Positions 19,211-27,832 of a stretch of 64,000 bases of DNA are shown here, one piece after another. Source of the DNA: Companilactobacillus zhachilii (GTDB lineage Bacteria > Bacillota > Bacilli > Lactobacillales > Lactobacillaceae); contig NZ_CP031933.2 of the NCBI RefSeq assembly GCF_003606365.2, positions 2,604,001-2,668,000 of the forward strand, given 5' to 3'. Both the position numbers and the translations under genes were made by a program. Numbering within the stretch: position 1 is the stretch's first letter; each line of letters opens with the position of its first letter. Below the pieces are notes generated by a model. That model saw only the letters and a program-made list of their open reading frames with translations, was not told the origin of the DNA and ran no database searches.

Positions 19211-19895
19211 GAGCGATACGAACTTGACCTGATCCACTCTTGATAATTAATGGATGACTACCATTTTCACGATAACGTTGTCCACTGCCAGCTTTTTTGA
19301 TGCCATTTAATTTGAACTGACCAGACTTAACTGAAACATCCAAACCATCACTAGTTAACTGATATAAATCAGTCCGTCCATTGTGTTTATCCAATTCACC
19401 ATGACCTGTAATCGTTAATTTACGAGCAATGGTCGTCCCATTAGAATGTTGTAATTGTAAATCTTTAACAGTTAGATCATTCAATTTCAACGTTCCATTC
19501 AACTGTTCAATTTGAAGATGATTTAAAGTTTTAGGAGGTAATGTCAAAATAATTTTGGCACTCTGACCTACTTCCCACTGATGTTTTGAAAAGTTATTCT
19601 CTGTGATACTTAATTGACCGTCTATTTGCTTGATTTGACACTGTTTTTGACCTACATTGGTCAACTGTAAATTAGCCTTTTGTCCTGTTCTAACTTGGAT
19701 AGCAGCCGTGCGTACCGAAATATCAATCGAGTTGATTTTTTCAGCCACATTCATATTTTTAGTTTCCAATTTTGTCATTGTAAACTGATTAACATTCAAA
19801 CGTTGATTAGTATTCGCTGTCCAACCAATCAAGCCAACAATCACGACAGTAACGATTGCAACTAGTATAAGTAAAGCAATTAATATTTTTTTCAT
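19206..19895 (-). CDS. DUF4097-like putative adhesin with N-terminal membrane anchor
   Basis: 229 residues: a hydrophobic N-terminal segment (KKILIALLILVAIVTVVIV) followed by a beta-helix-like body of repeated short strands (VRTGQKANLQLTNVG, LPPKTLNHLQIEQLNGTLKLNDLTV, SGQFKLNGIKKAGSG), the pattern of DUF4097/DUF2807 proteins. The start at 19895 follows AAGAGGA; the longer frame to 19940 would run through the palindromic operator and is rejected. It is separated from the tetR gene by 77 bases holding that operator, which suggests repression by TetR. The function is unknown. Confidence 0.75.
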   Translation of the reverse strand: MKKILIALLILVAIVTVVIVGLIGWTANTNQRLNVNQFTMTKLETKNMNVAEKINSIDISVRTAAIQVRTGQKANLQLTNVGQKQCQIKQIDGQLSITENNFSKHQWEVGQSAKIILTLPPKTLNHLQIEQLNGTLKLNDLTVKDLQLQHSNGTTIARKLTITGHGELDKHNGRTDLYQLTSDGLDVSVKSGQFKLNGIKKAGSGQRYRENGSHPLIIKSGSGQVRIAQ

Positions 19896-19911
19896 TTTAT
19901 TCCTCTTAACT

Positions 19912-19941
19912 ATGAATGAATAATTTTTACATTCATTCATT
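19912..19941. promoter_or_regulatory. Palindromic operator in front of the DUF4097 gene (site 1)
   Basis: ATGAATGAATAA and TTCATTCATT arms around a short AT-rich centre. The same 30-base pattern recurs at 20563-20592 before the tetR gene, differing only in the middle bases. Inferred binding site of the neighbouring TetR protein. Confidence 0.75.
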
Positions 19942-19972
19942 TTCTTTCAAAAAAAATAATTTTAAAATATGC

Positions 19973-20539
19973 TTATTTTAAAATCACCAATAAAATCCCA
20001 TCAATTAAGTCATTTAAAACTTGGAAATAATTATCTGTTTGAATCTCACTTTGATGGAAATCTATAACTGTTAAGGCATTGAACAAACTAATAATTCGTT
20101 CCTTCGACATGCCCACTTTCAACAGTTTACGTTTCTCCCAGCTATCAATCAAAGTCATTAAAGTCGCATAAACCACACTATCAGTTACTGCGTTTTTATT
20201 TGTTTTAGAGATTTGACGATTGAGGGCTGCGTTTACAAACCATTCTTGCAAGATTAAATTGGCTTGCGACTGTTTTAAAATCTCTTGAACTATCTTGCGC
20301 ACTACTTTTTTAGGATCACCAGTTAAATCCACTTCACTTAAAATGGACTGCTTAACTTGTTCATTTTCAGCGTTATAAATATCAATAAAAATAGCCGATT
20401 TAGAAGGATAGAAATTATAAAAGGTGCCGACAGCCACCCCTGCTTTGGAAGCAATGGCCGCAATATTAGTTGCCTTGAAACCTTGCTCTAAAAATAGCTT
20501 TCGAGCTGCATCATAAAGCTTTGCTTGTTTTATCTCCAT
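19973..20539 (-). CDS. TetR family transcriptional regulator
   Basis: 188 residues. The N-terminal helix-turn-helix (about 1-50) has the typical AARKLFLEQGFKATNIAAIASKAGVAVGTFYNFYPSKSAIF. The C-terminal ligand domain is not assignable to an effector. It is followed by the DUF4097 gene, and matching 30-bp palindromes lie before both, which supports autorepression and control of the partner. The ligand may be a membrane-active compound, as for many such pairs, but this is inference. Confidence 0.9.
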   Translation of the reverse strand: MEIKQAKLYDAARKLFLEQGFKATNIAAIASKAGVAVGTFYNFYPSKSAIFIDIYNAENEQVKQSILSEVDLTGDPKKVVRKIVQEILKQSQANLILQEWFVNAALNRQISKTNKNAVTDSVVYATLMTLIDSWEKRKLLKVGMSKERIISLFNALTVIDFHQSEIQTDNYFQVLNDLIDGILLVILK

Positions 20540-20562
20540 CAGAAATTACCTTTCATCATTTT

Positions 20563-20592
20563 ATGAATGAATAATAATTTAATTCATTCATT
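20563..20592. promoter_or_regulatory. Palindromic operator in front of tetR (site 2)
   Basis: ATGAATGAATAA followed, after a short centre, by ATTCATTCATT; same length and arms as site 1. It lies between tetR and the divergent guanine deaminase gene, so it might also affect the latter. Confidence 0.75.
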
Positions 20593-20666
20593 TTGTCAAA
20601 CGATATTTTTATACATCATTTATTTGAACTATAATAATGGTATATATTCCTAGGAGGTGTTTTTGT

Positions 20667-21143
20667 ATGGCGTACGATAAAAAGTATATGGAACTTGCAG
20701 CTAATGAAGCTCAAAAAAATGTTGGTACTCATGAGGGTGGTCCCTTTGGAACTGTCATTGTTAAAGATGATTTAGTTATCGCTCAGGGACGTAATCACGT
20801 TCTTTCTAGCAATGATCCAACGGCTCATGGTGAAATTTATACAATTCGGAAGGCATGTAAAAAATTAGGCACCTACGATTTATCCGATTGCGAATTATAC
20901 ACCAATGCTTATCCCTGCCCAATGTGTCTTGGAGCAATTATTTGGGCTAACATCAAAACTTGTTATTATGGCAACACGGCAGAAGATGCGGAAGAAATTG
21001 GTTTTCGTGATGATAATATTTATAAATTTATGAATGACGGTTGCCAAGATAAGAGTATGTTGAATCTGGAGCAACATGATCATGATTTAACTATTAAGTC
21101 ATTTGAGAGTTTTGCGGATAACGCTGAAAGTAAGATTTACTAA
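20667..21143 (+). CDS. guaD: Guanine deaminase, cytidine-deaminase fold
   Basis: 158 residues, close to the Bacillus subtilis GuaD length of 156. Zinc and catalytic motifs are THGE-type (AHGEIYTIR) and PCPMCLGAI. The NDPTAHGE context and the domain-swapped C-terminal tail ending in an aromatic residue (KIY) fit guanine deaminase, which converts guanine to xanthine, better than tRNA adenosine deaminase. TAGGAGGTG precedes the ATG at 20667; an earlier ATG at 20637 is rejected. It is a single-gene unit closed by a terminator. Confidence 0.88.
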   Translation: MAYDKKYMELAANEAQKNVGTHEGGPFGTVIVKDDLVIAQGRNHVLSSNDPTAHGEIYTIRKACKKLGTYDLSDCELYTNAYPCPMCLGAIIWANIKTCYYGNTAEDAEEIGFRDDNIYKFMNDGCQDKSMLNLEQHDHDLTIKSFESFADNAESKIY

Positions 21144-21157
21144 AAATAATAATCTCT

Positions 21158-21209
21158 AAAAGAGTATTCACATATGAAATGAACAAATCATATGTGAGTA
21201 CTCTTTTGT
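21158..21209 (+). terminator. Intrinsic terminator after guaD
   Basis: AAAAGAGTATTCACATATGA pairs with TCATATGTGAGTACTCTTTT around a short loop, with one mismatch. Confidence 0.9.
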
Positions 21210-21240
21210 TTTAAATACATATTAGAATTTAACTAAACTG

Positions 21241-21286
21241 CAAATACAACTTATTTCCGCACACATCCGGAAATAAGTTGTATTTG
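21241..21286. promoter_or_regulatory. Perfect 19-bp inverted repeat upstream of the first PTS operon
   Basis: CAAATACAACTTATTTCCG (21241-21259) and its exact complement (21268-21286) are separated by CACACATC. No T-run follows. It abuts the cre site and lies about 55 bases before the PRD regulator gene. It may be an operator for that regulator or an RNA hairpin in the leader; nothing in the sequence decides between these. Confidence 0.7.
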
Positions 21287-21298
21287 TTAGCGCTTTCA
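21285..21298 (+). promoter_or_regulatory. cre-like site (CcpA binding)
   Basis: TGTTAGCGCTTTCA fits the catabolite-responsive element consensus TGNAANCGNTNNCA at all but one defined position. It predicts glucose repression of the following PTS/aldolase operon. Confidence 0.65.
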
Positions 21299-21339
21299 TT
21301 AAAAGGTAATCTTATAAACGTAGAGAGGAGGTAGAAATA

Positions 21340-23202
21340 ATGAAAGACAACTACGCTAAGTTATTATTACAACTCGAGAAAAAGACATCTGGAATCTCCG
21401 GAAACCAGCTTTCTGAATATTTAGGAGTTTCAACTCGATCAGTTAGAAACTACGTTAAAGATTTAAATAATAACTACTTACAAGGTGCTCAAATAGAAGC
21501 CAGTCCAGACCATGGTTATATTTTGAAAGGACAAATTACCAGCATTACTGAAACTGGTCAACTGGAATTCGAACAACGTGCATTCTTTATTTTGCGGTAT
21601 CTGATGACATCCTCGCAGGTGACGACTTACGAAGATTTAGCAGATCAATTACATTATTCTCCTCAAACAGTTCGCAACGATATATATCGAATTCAAGAAT
21701 TAATCGCTGAAGAACAGCGGGACGTTAAATTACAAGCAATCATTTTTAAAGGCGTCGTCCTTGAAGGTGATGAACTCGCAATAAGAAGTTTGCTAGATAG
21801 TTTCTTTAATCCTAACTCTACAACATTTGAACAATTAGAACGTGAATATAATTTTTACTTTGAACCTTGGATTACCCCATTAACAATCCATTCCCTTTTA
21901 GAAATCATCAGACAAGAATTCACTAAGCATAGTCTTAAAGCAACACCATCTTTAGTCAAGCCAATTGCAAGCTACATAATTATTGCCAATCACCGTGATA
22001 AATTAGGCTTCAAATTGAACCAGATTTTACCTGAAACTCAACAACTAAAAATGGAAACTTTAAACTATGCATCTAAATTACTAAAAAGAGGATTTGAGAT
22101 TTTTAACGACATTAATCCAGACAACGTGGAAACTTGGTGCTTTGCTTGGTTACTAGTAAGCCAACAACTACTAACTGACAACGTTGTAATTAACTTTGAA
22201 ACAGACCCACAACTCAAACATCGCGTTCAAGAAGCATTATTGCAACTTGGTGAAACATATAAACAACCATTTCTACATGATTCTAAGTTACAAACCGATT
22301 TATTACTACACGTTTCAAGAGATATGTACCCTCTACAATATCAATTTTATATTGAAAATTCTTACTTACACCACATCAAAACAGACTATATTTTGGCATA
22401 TCAATACGCTGTAGATTTTGCTAACAGTCTAATTAAATCATTGAATTTAAAAGTGCCTGATAACGAAATTGGTTATTATGCCTTGCACTTTGCATCATTT
22501 TTGGAACGAAACCAACAAAGATCAATTGATATTGCGGTAGTTTTTGCTAGACGACCAGTAACAGGTCAAATGCTAGCTCGTCGTATTGAGGAAAAGTTTT
22601 CCAATGTTCAGGTGGTTTCAATTGTCGATACTAAACACGTTACCGACATTCCCAAAGTTTCTTTAATTGTTGCTTCCAACGAAGTAAATATTGATTCTAA
22701 ATATCCCATTATCTATGTCAATGATTGGTTAGATTCAAATGATAATAAGAAATTACAATTACAAATCAGTCGTATAATACTAAATCAAGTTTTAAAAGGT
22801 AGCCTTTTGATTCACGGGACATTTAAAGATAAGAAAGAATTAATTAAAACAGTTCTTCACAAAATGGGAAACGACGGATTATATAAAGACATTATTAAAC
22901 GCGAACAACTTTCATCTACTGAAACTGGAAACTTTGCAGCTATTCCCCATCCAATGAGAATACCAGATGTATCTGAATTTGCACTTGGTATCGTTATTCT
23001 AGATGAACCAATGAAATGGGATAAAGAGCAAGTTCGACTAGTTATTGTCGTTATTCCAACCCATGATCAACTATCAAGATACGAAATGATATTTAAAGAG
23101 CTACAACGTGTTGTTACTAATAATGAATTGCCAAATTTATTACCAAACATTTCAAGTTTGGATGATTTTATTAACCTGATTGCTAATGCAAATCAGAGTT
23201 GA
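21340..23202 (+). CDS. PRD-containing transcriptional regulator with EIIA-like domain (LicR/MtlR type)
   Basis: 620 residues. Two N-terminal helix-turn-helix domains (about 1-160: GISGNQLSEYLGVSTRSVRNYV and YEDLADQLHYSPQTVRNDIYRI) are followed by two PTS regulation domains (about 190-395), a degenerate EIIB-like domain (about 400-485, lacking the phosphocysteine), and a C-terminal EIIA-like domain with the probable phosphohistidine in AAIPHPMRIP. Such proteins activate their PTS operon according to phosphorylation by HPr and EIIB. It is the first gene of a four-gene plus-strand cluster, with 18 bases to the PTS gene. Confidence 0.9.
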   Translation: MKDNYAKLLLQLEKKTSGISGNQLSEYLGVSTRSVRNYVKDLNNNYLQGAQIEASPDHGYILKGQITSITETGQLEFEQRAFFILRYLMTSSQVTTYEDLADQLHYSPQTVRNDIYRIQELIAEEQRDVKLQAIIFKGVVLEGDELAIRSLLDSFFNPNSTTFEQLEREYNFYFEPWITPLTIHSLLEIIRQEFTKHSLKATPSLVKPIASYIIIANHRDKLGFKLNQILPETQQLKMETLNYASKLLKRGFEIFNDINPDNVETWCFAWLLVSQQLLTDNVVINFETDPQLKHRVQEALLQLGETYKQPFLHDSKLQTDLLLHVSRDMYPLQYQFYIENSYLHHIKTDYILAYQYAVDFANSLIKSLNLKVPDNEIGYYALHFASFLERNQQRSIDIAVVFARRPVTGQMLARRIEEKFSNVQVVSIVDTKHVTDIPKVSLIVASNEVNIDSKYPIIYVNDWLDSNDNKKLQLQISRIILNQVLKGSLLIHGTFKDKKELIKTVLHKMGNDGLYKDIIKREQLSSTETGNFAAIPHPMRIPDVSEFALGIVILDEPMKWDKEQVRLVIVVIPTHDQLSRYEMIFKELQRVVTNNELPNLLPNISSLDDFINLIANANQS

Positions 23203-23220
23203 AGTAAGGAGTAAAACCAC

Positions 23221-25158
23221 ATGAAAATTTCAGAACTATTAACTGTAGATACGATTAATCTTAATCTACAGGGTAACGGTAAAGATGATGTTATAAAAAG
23301 TCTTGCTCATAAGTTATACGATGCCGGAAAAGTGAATGATTTAGATGCTTTTATAAAAGATGTCTGGGCCCGTGAAAATGAAGTTTCTACAGCCGTTGGT
23401 AATGGTATCGCAATTCCGCACGCTAAAAGTAGTCACGTAAAAAATGCGGCTATTGCTTTTGGTAGAGCACTTCCTGGCATTAAATATGGCGACGATAATT
23501 GTCAATTGTTCTTTCTGATTGCCGCTGGAGAACATGCTTCTAATGAACATTTAAAAGCACTCTCCAAGTTATCTGGATTCCTAATGGATGATATCTTCCG
23601 AGCCAACCTAATCTTAGCTCGGACTCCGCAAGATGTCGAAAAATTAATTGCTGACAAGGAAAAGGCTGATGCGACTGACACAGCTCAGCCAAAACCAGAT
23701 ACTACGAATTCAAAGCAATCAATTGTCGGAATAACTGCTTGTACAGCTGGTATTGCTCATACCTATATGGCAGCTCAAGCTTTAACAGATGCCGGTACAA
23801 AATTACACATCCCAGTCAAGATTGAAACTCAAGGTTCTTCTGGAACTGAAAATGAACTAACTTCAGAAGAAATTAAAAATGCTTCTGGTATCATAATTGC
23901 CGCAGATAGAACTATTGATTTATCCAGATTTGATGGTAAACATGTTCTACAAACATCAACTAAAGAAGGTATAAATGAACCCGAGAAATTAGTTCAGTCG
24001 GCCCCTCAATCTGATATTTATCACGGTAATAATAATTCAAGTGCAAAAACCAGTTCATCTGGGAAAAGCCAAGCTAAATCAATTGGATTTGGCATTTACA
24101 AACATCTAATGAACGGTGTTTCATTCATGTTACCTTTCGTGGTTGCAGGTGGTATTCTAATGGCTATTTCATTCATGTTTGGTACTCAATCGTCGAATCC
24201 TGATAGCTCTCAATATAATTCATTTGCCGCCTTTCTAAATATGGTTGGGTCTAAAGCAGCATTTGGACTGATGGTTCCTATATTCGCCGGATATGTTGCT
24301 TACAGTATTGCAGATCGACCTGGATTAGCTCCAGGAGCAATTGGAGGTATGCTTGCTTACACAGGAGGCTCCGGCTTCTTAGGTGGTGTAGTCGCCGGAT
24401 TTGTCGCTGGTTACATCGTTGTAGGTCTTAAAAAGATTCTCAGCAAGCTACCAAGTTCACTACAGGGATTAAATCCAGTTTTACTATATCCCGTTATTGG
24501 TACATTCCTAACTGCTACAGTCATTCATTATTTGATTAATACTCCTGTAGGGTCATTTAACAAAGCACTAACAGCTTGGTTGCAACATATGTCTGGAGCC
24601 AATGCAGTTCTAATCGGATTTATTTTAGCTGCATTACTAGTTAGTGATATGGGTGGTCCATTAAACAAAATCACATACGCCTTTGGTATCCAAATGTTAA
24701 CCGCTGGTGTCTATGCACCAATGGCTGCAATCATGTGTGGTGGTATGATTCCACCGATTGCTTTAGGACTTGCAACAACATTCTTTAAGAATAAATTTAC
24801 TGCTCAAGAAAGAGAAACTGGTAAAGTTGCATATGTTCTAGGAGCCTGTTTTATCACTGAAGGTGTCATTCCATTTGCTGGTGCTGATCCTTTACGTGTT
24901 ATTCCAGGAAACATCATCGGCGCCGGAGTTGGTGGGGCATTATCAATGTTATTCGGTATAACTCTTCAAGCTCCACATGGTGGTATATTCGTAATTCCAA
25001 TTGCCATCAATCATCCCCTACTTTACATTCTATGCATCATAGCAGGTGCCATTGTTGAATGTTTAATCGTCGGCTTAACTAAAAAAACAATCTCAGTTAC
25101 TGATGAGAAAACCGTTAAACCCGTAGATAAAGAGAATGAAGTTGCTTCAATTTTTTAA
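23221..25158 (+). CDS. PTS fructose-family permease, EIIA-EIIB-EIIC fusion
   Basis: 645 residues. EIIA occupies about 1-145 with phosphohistidine His67 in IPHAKS, EIIB about 167-265 with Cys174 in TACTAGIAHTY, and a membrane EIIC about 285-620 carrying GGPLNKITYAFG and the ITEGVIPFAGADP motif. It imports and phosphorylates a sugar, probably a hexose or ketose of the fructose/mannitol class. The adjoining class II aldolase suggests the product is cleaved directly; no 1-phosphofructokinase gene is present. AAGGAG precedes the ATG. Confidence 0.92.
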   Translation: MKISELLTVDTINLNLQGNGKDDVIKSLAHKLYDAGKVNDLDAFIKDVWARENEVSTAVGNGIAIPHAKSSHVKNAAIAFGRALPGIKYGDDNCQLFFLIAAGEHASNEHLKALSKLSGFLMDDIFRANLILARTPQDVEKLIADKEKADATDTAQPKPDTTNSKQSIVGITACTAGIAHTYMAAQALTDAGTKLHIPVKIETQGSSGTENELTSEEIKNASGIIIAADRTIDLSRFDGKHVLQTSTKEGINEPEKLVQSAPQSDIYHGNNNSSAKTSSSGKSQAKSIGFGIYKHLMNGVSFMLPFVVAGGILMAISFMFGTQSSNPDSSQYNSFAAFLNMVGSKAAFGLMVPIFAGYVAYSIADRPGLAPGAIGGMLAYTGGSGFLGGVVAGFVAGYIVVGLKKILSKLPSSLQGLNPVLLYPVIGTFLTATVIHYLINTPVGSFNKALTAWLQHMSGANAVLIGFILAALLVSDMGGPLNKITYAFGIQMLTAGVYAPMAAIMCGGMIPPIALGLATTFFKNKFTAQERETGKVAYVLGACFITEGVIPFAGADPLRVIPGNIIGAGVGGALSMLFGITLQAPHGGIFVIPIAINHPLLYILCIIAGAIVECLIVGLTKKTISVTDEKTVKPVDKENEVASIF

Positions 25159-25207
25159 ACTTATAAATAAAAAAATAATTTAAACAAATAGAGAGGAAGT
25201 ATTCATT

Positions 25208-26173
25208 ATGGTTCTAGTTTCAGCAAAGTATTTAGTAGATAAGGCTTATGAAAATCATTTCGCAGTTGGTGCATTTAACGTAGGTAACAGTGAGTTTGTT
25301 AAAAATATTCTAAGTGTAGCTGAAGAGCTACGTTCACCAGTAATCTTACAAGTACACCCCTTCGAATACGATCTTATGGGAAGCGACATTGTTAGATATA
25401 TTAGAGAAATGGCTATGACAGCAAATGTTCCCGTAGCCGTTCACCTAGACCATGGTCGTGATATCAACGATGTTATGAGAGCAATTCGTGACCAAATGAA
25501 TTCAGTTATGATTGACACTTCTGGACTTTCATTTGATGACAATCTGGCAGCAGTAAAACAAACTGTTGACTTGGCTCATAGAGTCGGAGTAGCTGTCGAG
25601 GCTGAACTTGGTAGCATTGGTAACCGTAATGCTAGTGCTGCTAATAACATGGGGCGTGTTTATACCGATCCCGACAGTGCTAAAGAATTCGTTGACGCTA
25701 CTGGTGTAGATGATTTGGCAGTAGCTATTGGTACAGTTCATGGCCCTTACCCAAGTGGAGATAATGATATTAAAATTGATCGTCTAGATGCACTCAATGA
25801 TAAATTGAAAATGCCACTAGTATTGCATGGCGGTTCAAATAATCCCGAGCAAAAGATTCGCGAAGCAGTTGCTCATGGTATTGCCAAAGTTAATATCTCA
25901 ACAGATATTAAAATGCCTTTCTATCATGCAATTAAAGATACAGTTATTAATCGTCCTAACGACTATGAGCCTTGGATGATGACACCCGAAGCTGACGAAG
26001 CACAAAAGAAAGTTGTTCGTGAAAAGATGTTACTCTTCAGTAGTGATGGTAAAGCTGATTTATACTTTGCTGATTCAGTCAACTTAAAACCACTATATCC
26101 ATACTCAACAGATATCGTTGACAAAATCATCTATGATCAACAACCTGATGAAACTCTAGTAACACAAAAATAA
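25208..26173 (+). CDS. Class II ketose-bisphosphate aldolase family protein
   Basis: 321 residues, a zinc-dependent TIM-barrel aldolase. The active-site strand HLDHGRD carries the catalytic aspartate and a zinc histidine; the other ligands are in GTVHGPYP and LHGGSNNP. The family cleaves fructose- or tagatose-1,6-bisphosphate, and some members act on ketose 1-phosphates, giving dihydroxyacetone phosphate and an aldehyde. It is about 30 residues longer at the C-terminus than the two relatives on the other strand. Its position directly after a PTS gene, without a kinase, makes a PTS-derived ketose phosphate the likely substrate (inference). Confidence 0.88.
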   Translation: MVLVSAKYLVDKAYENHFAVGAFNVGNSEFVKNILSVAEELRSPVILQVHPFEYDLMGSDIVRYIREMAMTANVPVAVHLDHGRDINDVMRAIRDQMNSVMIDTSGLSFDDNLAAVKQTVDLAHRVGVAVEAELGSIGNRNASAANNMGRVYTDPDSAKEFVDATGVDDLAVAIGTVHGPYPSGDNDIKIDRLDALNDKLKMPLVLHGGSNNPEQKIREAVAHGIAKVNISTDIKMPFYHAIKDTVINRPNDYEPWMMTPEADEAQKKVVREKMLLFSSDGKADLYFADSVNLKPLYPYSTDIVDKIIYDQQPDETLVTQK

Positions 26174-26176
26174 CTC

Positions 26177-26223
26177 GAAATAGTCCGATAAGTTGAGTTC
26201 CTAACCTATCGGACTATTTTTAA
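26177..26223 (+). terminator. Intrinsic terminator after the first aldolase gene
   Basis: AAATAGTCCGATA pairs with TATCGGACTATTT, followed by T5. Transcription reaching the next gene would need read-through. Confidence 0.85.
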
Positions 26224-26241
26224 CGATAAGGAGTAATAACT

Positions 26242-26856
26242 ATGAAATTTGATGGACCCATCCAATGGTTTGTTTACGAAGGCCTTCACAGTAATCTAAA
26301 AACCATCTCTACCGATTATTTCAATATAACAAATAAAAGTTTTTATAATCTTCTTTCAGATAATCAAAATATGAATGACCTACCTGATGATTTGTTAAAA
26401 TTGTTTGCTAAAAAGATTAGATTACTAACTGATGATCATATCATGGACGAATACGACCTAATTGAATCAATTAGAGGGCTACTAACACATTATGATGAAA
26501 TGTTATTAAATAAGAATTACTTGGATAAAGACAGCAAGGACAAACAGCTAACATACTTCAGTCAACAATCCCAATTATTTGAAAAAATAATTACTGAGAT
26601 GCGTCCATATATTAAATGTGCCCTTTTTATAAATAAGACAGGTGAACAAATTTATTCACTAGTATTCGATAAGAATATTAGAATAAACTATTTTCCTGCA
26701 GGTCAAATAAACCAATTGGGTCATTCTATTATTACAATTGCTCAGGACGAATCGTTTACTTGGACGTTCATAGAAGATGAATTAAACATAACCGACTTAC
26801 AAAAAAAATTAACTAATTTACAAAGGTCTCTTAATTTAAAACAATCTATTAAGTAG
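26242..26856 (+). CDS. Hypothetical protein of 204 residues at the end of the first PTS operon
   Basis: I recognise no family. The protein is soluble, acidic, without signal peptide or membrane segment. It appears to have an alpha-helical N-terminal half and a mixed second half (CALFINKTGEQIYSLVFDKN) ending in a helix (DLQKKLTNLQRSLNLK). AAGGAG precedes the ATG by 8 bases. It starts 20 bases after a terminator and is followed by another one, so it is either a read-through gene of the PTS operon or an independent gene. The location suggests a sugar-related role, but nothing in the residues confirms this. Confidence 0.7.
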   Translation: MKFDGPIQWFVYEGLHSNLKTISTDYFNITNKSFYNLLSDNQNMNDLPDDLLKLFAKKIRLLTDDHIMDEYDLIESIRGLLTHYDEMLLNKNYLDKDSKDKQLTYFSQQSQLFEKIITEMRPYIKCALFINKTGEQIYSLVFDKNIRINYFPAGQINQLGHSIITIAQDESFTWTFIEDELNITDLQKKLTNLQRSLNLKQSIK

Positions 26857-26861
26857 ACAAC

Positions 26862-26892
26862 AAAAAGGGATTGCCTCTGCAATCCCTTTTTT
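26862..26892. terminator. Bidirectional terminator between the two convergent PTS operons
   Basis: AAAAAGGGATTGC pairs with GCAATCCCTTTTT around CTCT; A- and T-runs on both sides suit both strands. Confidence 0.93.
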
Positions 26893-26909
26893 ATCTCTAA
26901 TTTTTATGT

Positions 26910-27803
26910 CTAAAGAAATTCACTTCTCCAAGGATCCATACCTTCGTAAAGACTTGCTTTACCAACTGATTCAAATAAATCATTCTTATGGTGAACAACC
27001 TCTTTAGCAGCATCAATACATGTTGGGAACAAATTGTTAGGATCCCAACCATCATCTTCTGCCAGTACCTTTCTAGCCTGAACAAAGAATGCGTGTTTAT
27101 AGTCTGAGGAAATATTGACTTTAGAAATACCCGTCTTAACTGCTTCCGCAATTTGATCATCGGGATTTGAAGAACCACCATGTAATACTAATGGATTATC
27201 AACAACTGCCATAATATCTTTCAAAATATCAATACGAATCTTGGGAGTAACATCTGATGGATAAATTCCGTGAGCCGTACCAATACCCACAGCTAACGTG
27301 TCTACACCAGTCTCTTCAACAAACTTCTTAGCATCTTCCGGTTGAGTATAAATACCATTTTGTAAATGTTCTTTAATGTGATTACCAGTTTGTCCAATTG
27401 TTCCTAATTCACCTTCAACAGTAACCCCAACTAAATGACACATATCAACTGTCTTTTTAGTTATTGCAACATTATCTTCCCACGAAGCTAAAGAACCATC
27501 AATCATAACAGAACTAAATCCATTGTGGATAGCACGGGCAACATTATTAATTGTATCACCATGATCTAAGTGAAGAACAAATGGAACTTTGCTGTTCTTA
27601 ATACGTTGCAATACGTAGGCGAAGAAATCATCCTTAGCATAAGCCATTTCTGTCGGATGGACCGCAATAATACCAGGTGCATTATCAGCTTCACATTGTT
27701 CTACAGCAGCCTTAAGTAATTCAGAATTCGAAACATTATAAGCACCTACTGCAAAATGATTTTCCTTAGCAACTGACAACATTTGATTCATATTCAATAA
27801 CAT
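26910..27803 (-). CDS. Class II ketose-bisphosphate aldolase (FbaA/KbaY/GatY-like)
   Basis: 297 residues. Motifs: HLDHGDT (catalytic aspartate, zinc histidine), GTAHGIYP and LHGGSSNP. It resembles the 321-residue aldolase of the facing operon more than its own neighbour. It is the last gene of the minus-strand PTS operon, 29 bases after the preceding aldolase gene. Cleavage of a ketose (bis)phosphate from the operon's PTS is inferred. Confidence 0.88.
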   Translation of the reverse strand: MLLNMNQMLSVAKENHFAVGAYNVSNSELLKAAVEQCEADNAPGIIAVHPTEMAYAKDDFFAYVLQRIKNSKVPFVLHLDHGDTINNVARAIHNGFSSVMIDGSLASWEDNVAITKKTVDMCHLVGVTVEGELGTIGQTGNHIKEHLQNGIYTQPEDAKKFVEETGVDTLAVGIGTAHGIYPSDVTPKIRIDILKDIMAVVDNPLVLHGGSSNPDDQIAEAVKTGISKVNISSDYKHAFFVQARKVLAEDDGWDPNNLFPTCIDAAKEVVHHKNDLFESVGKASLYEGMDPWRSEFL

Positions 27804-27832
27804 AATTAATACTCCCTTTTATTTTAGTATTT

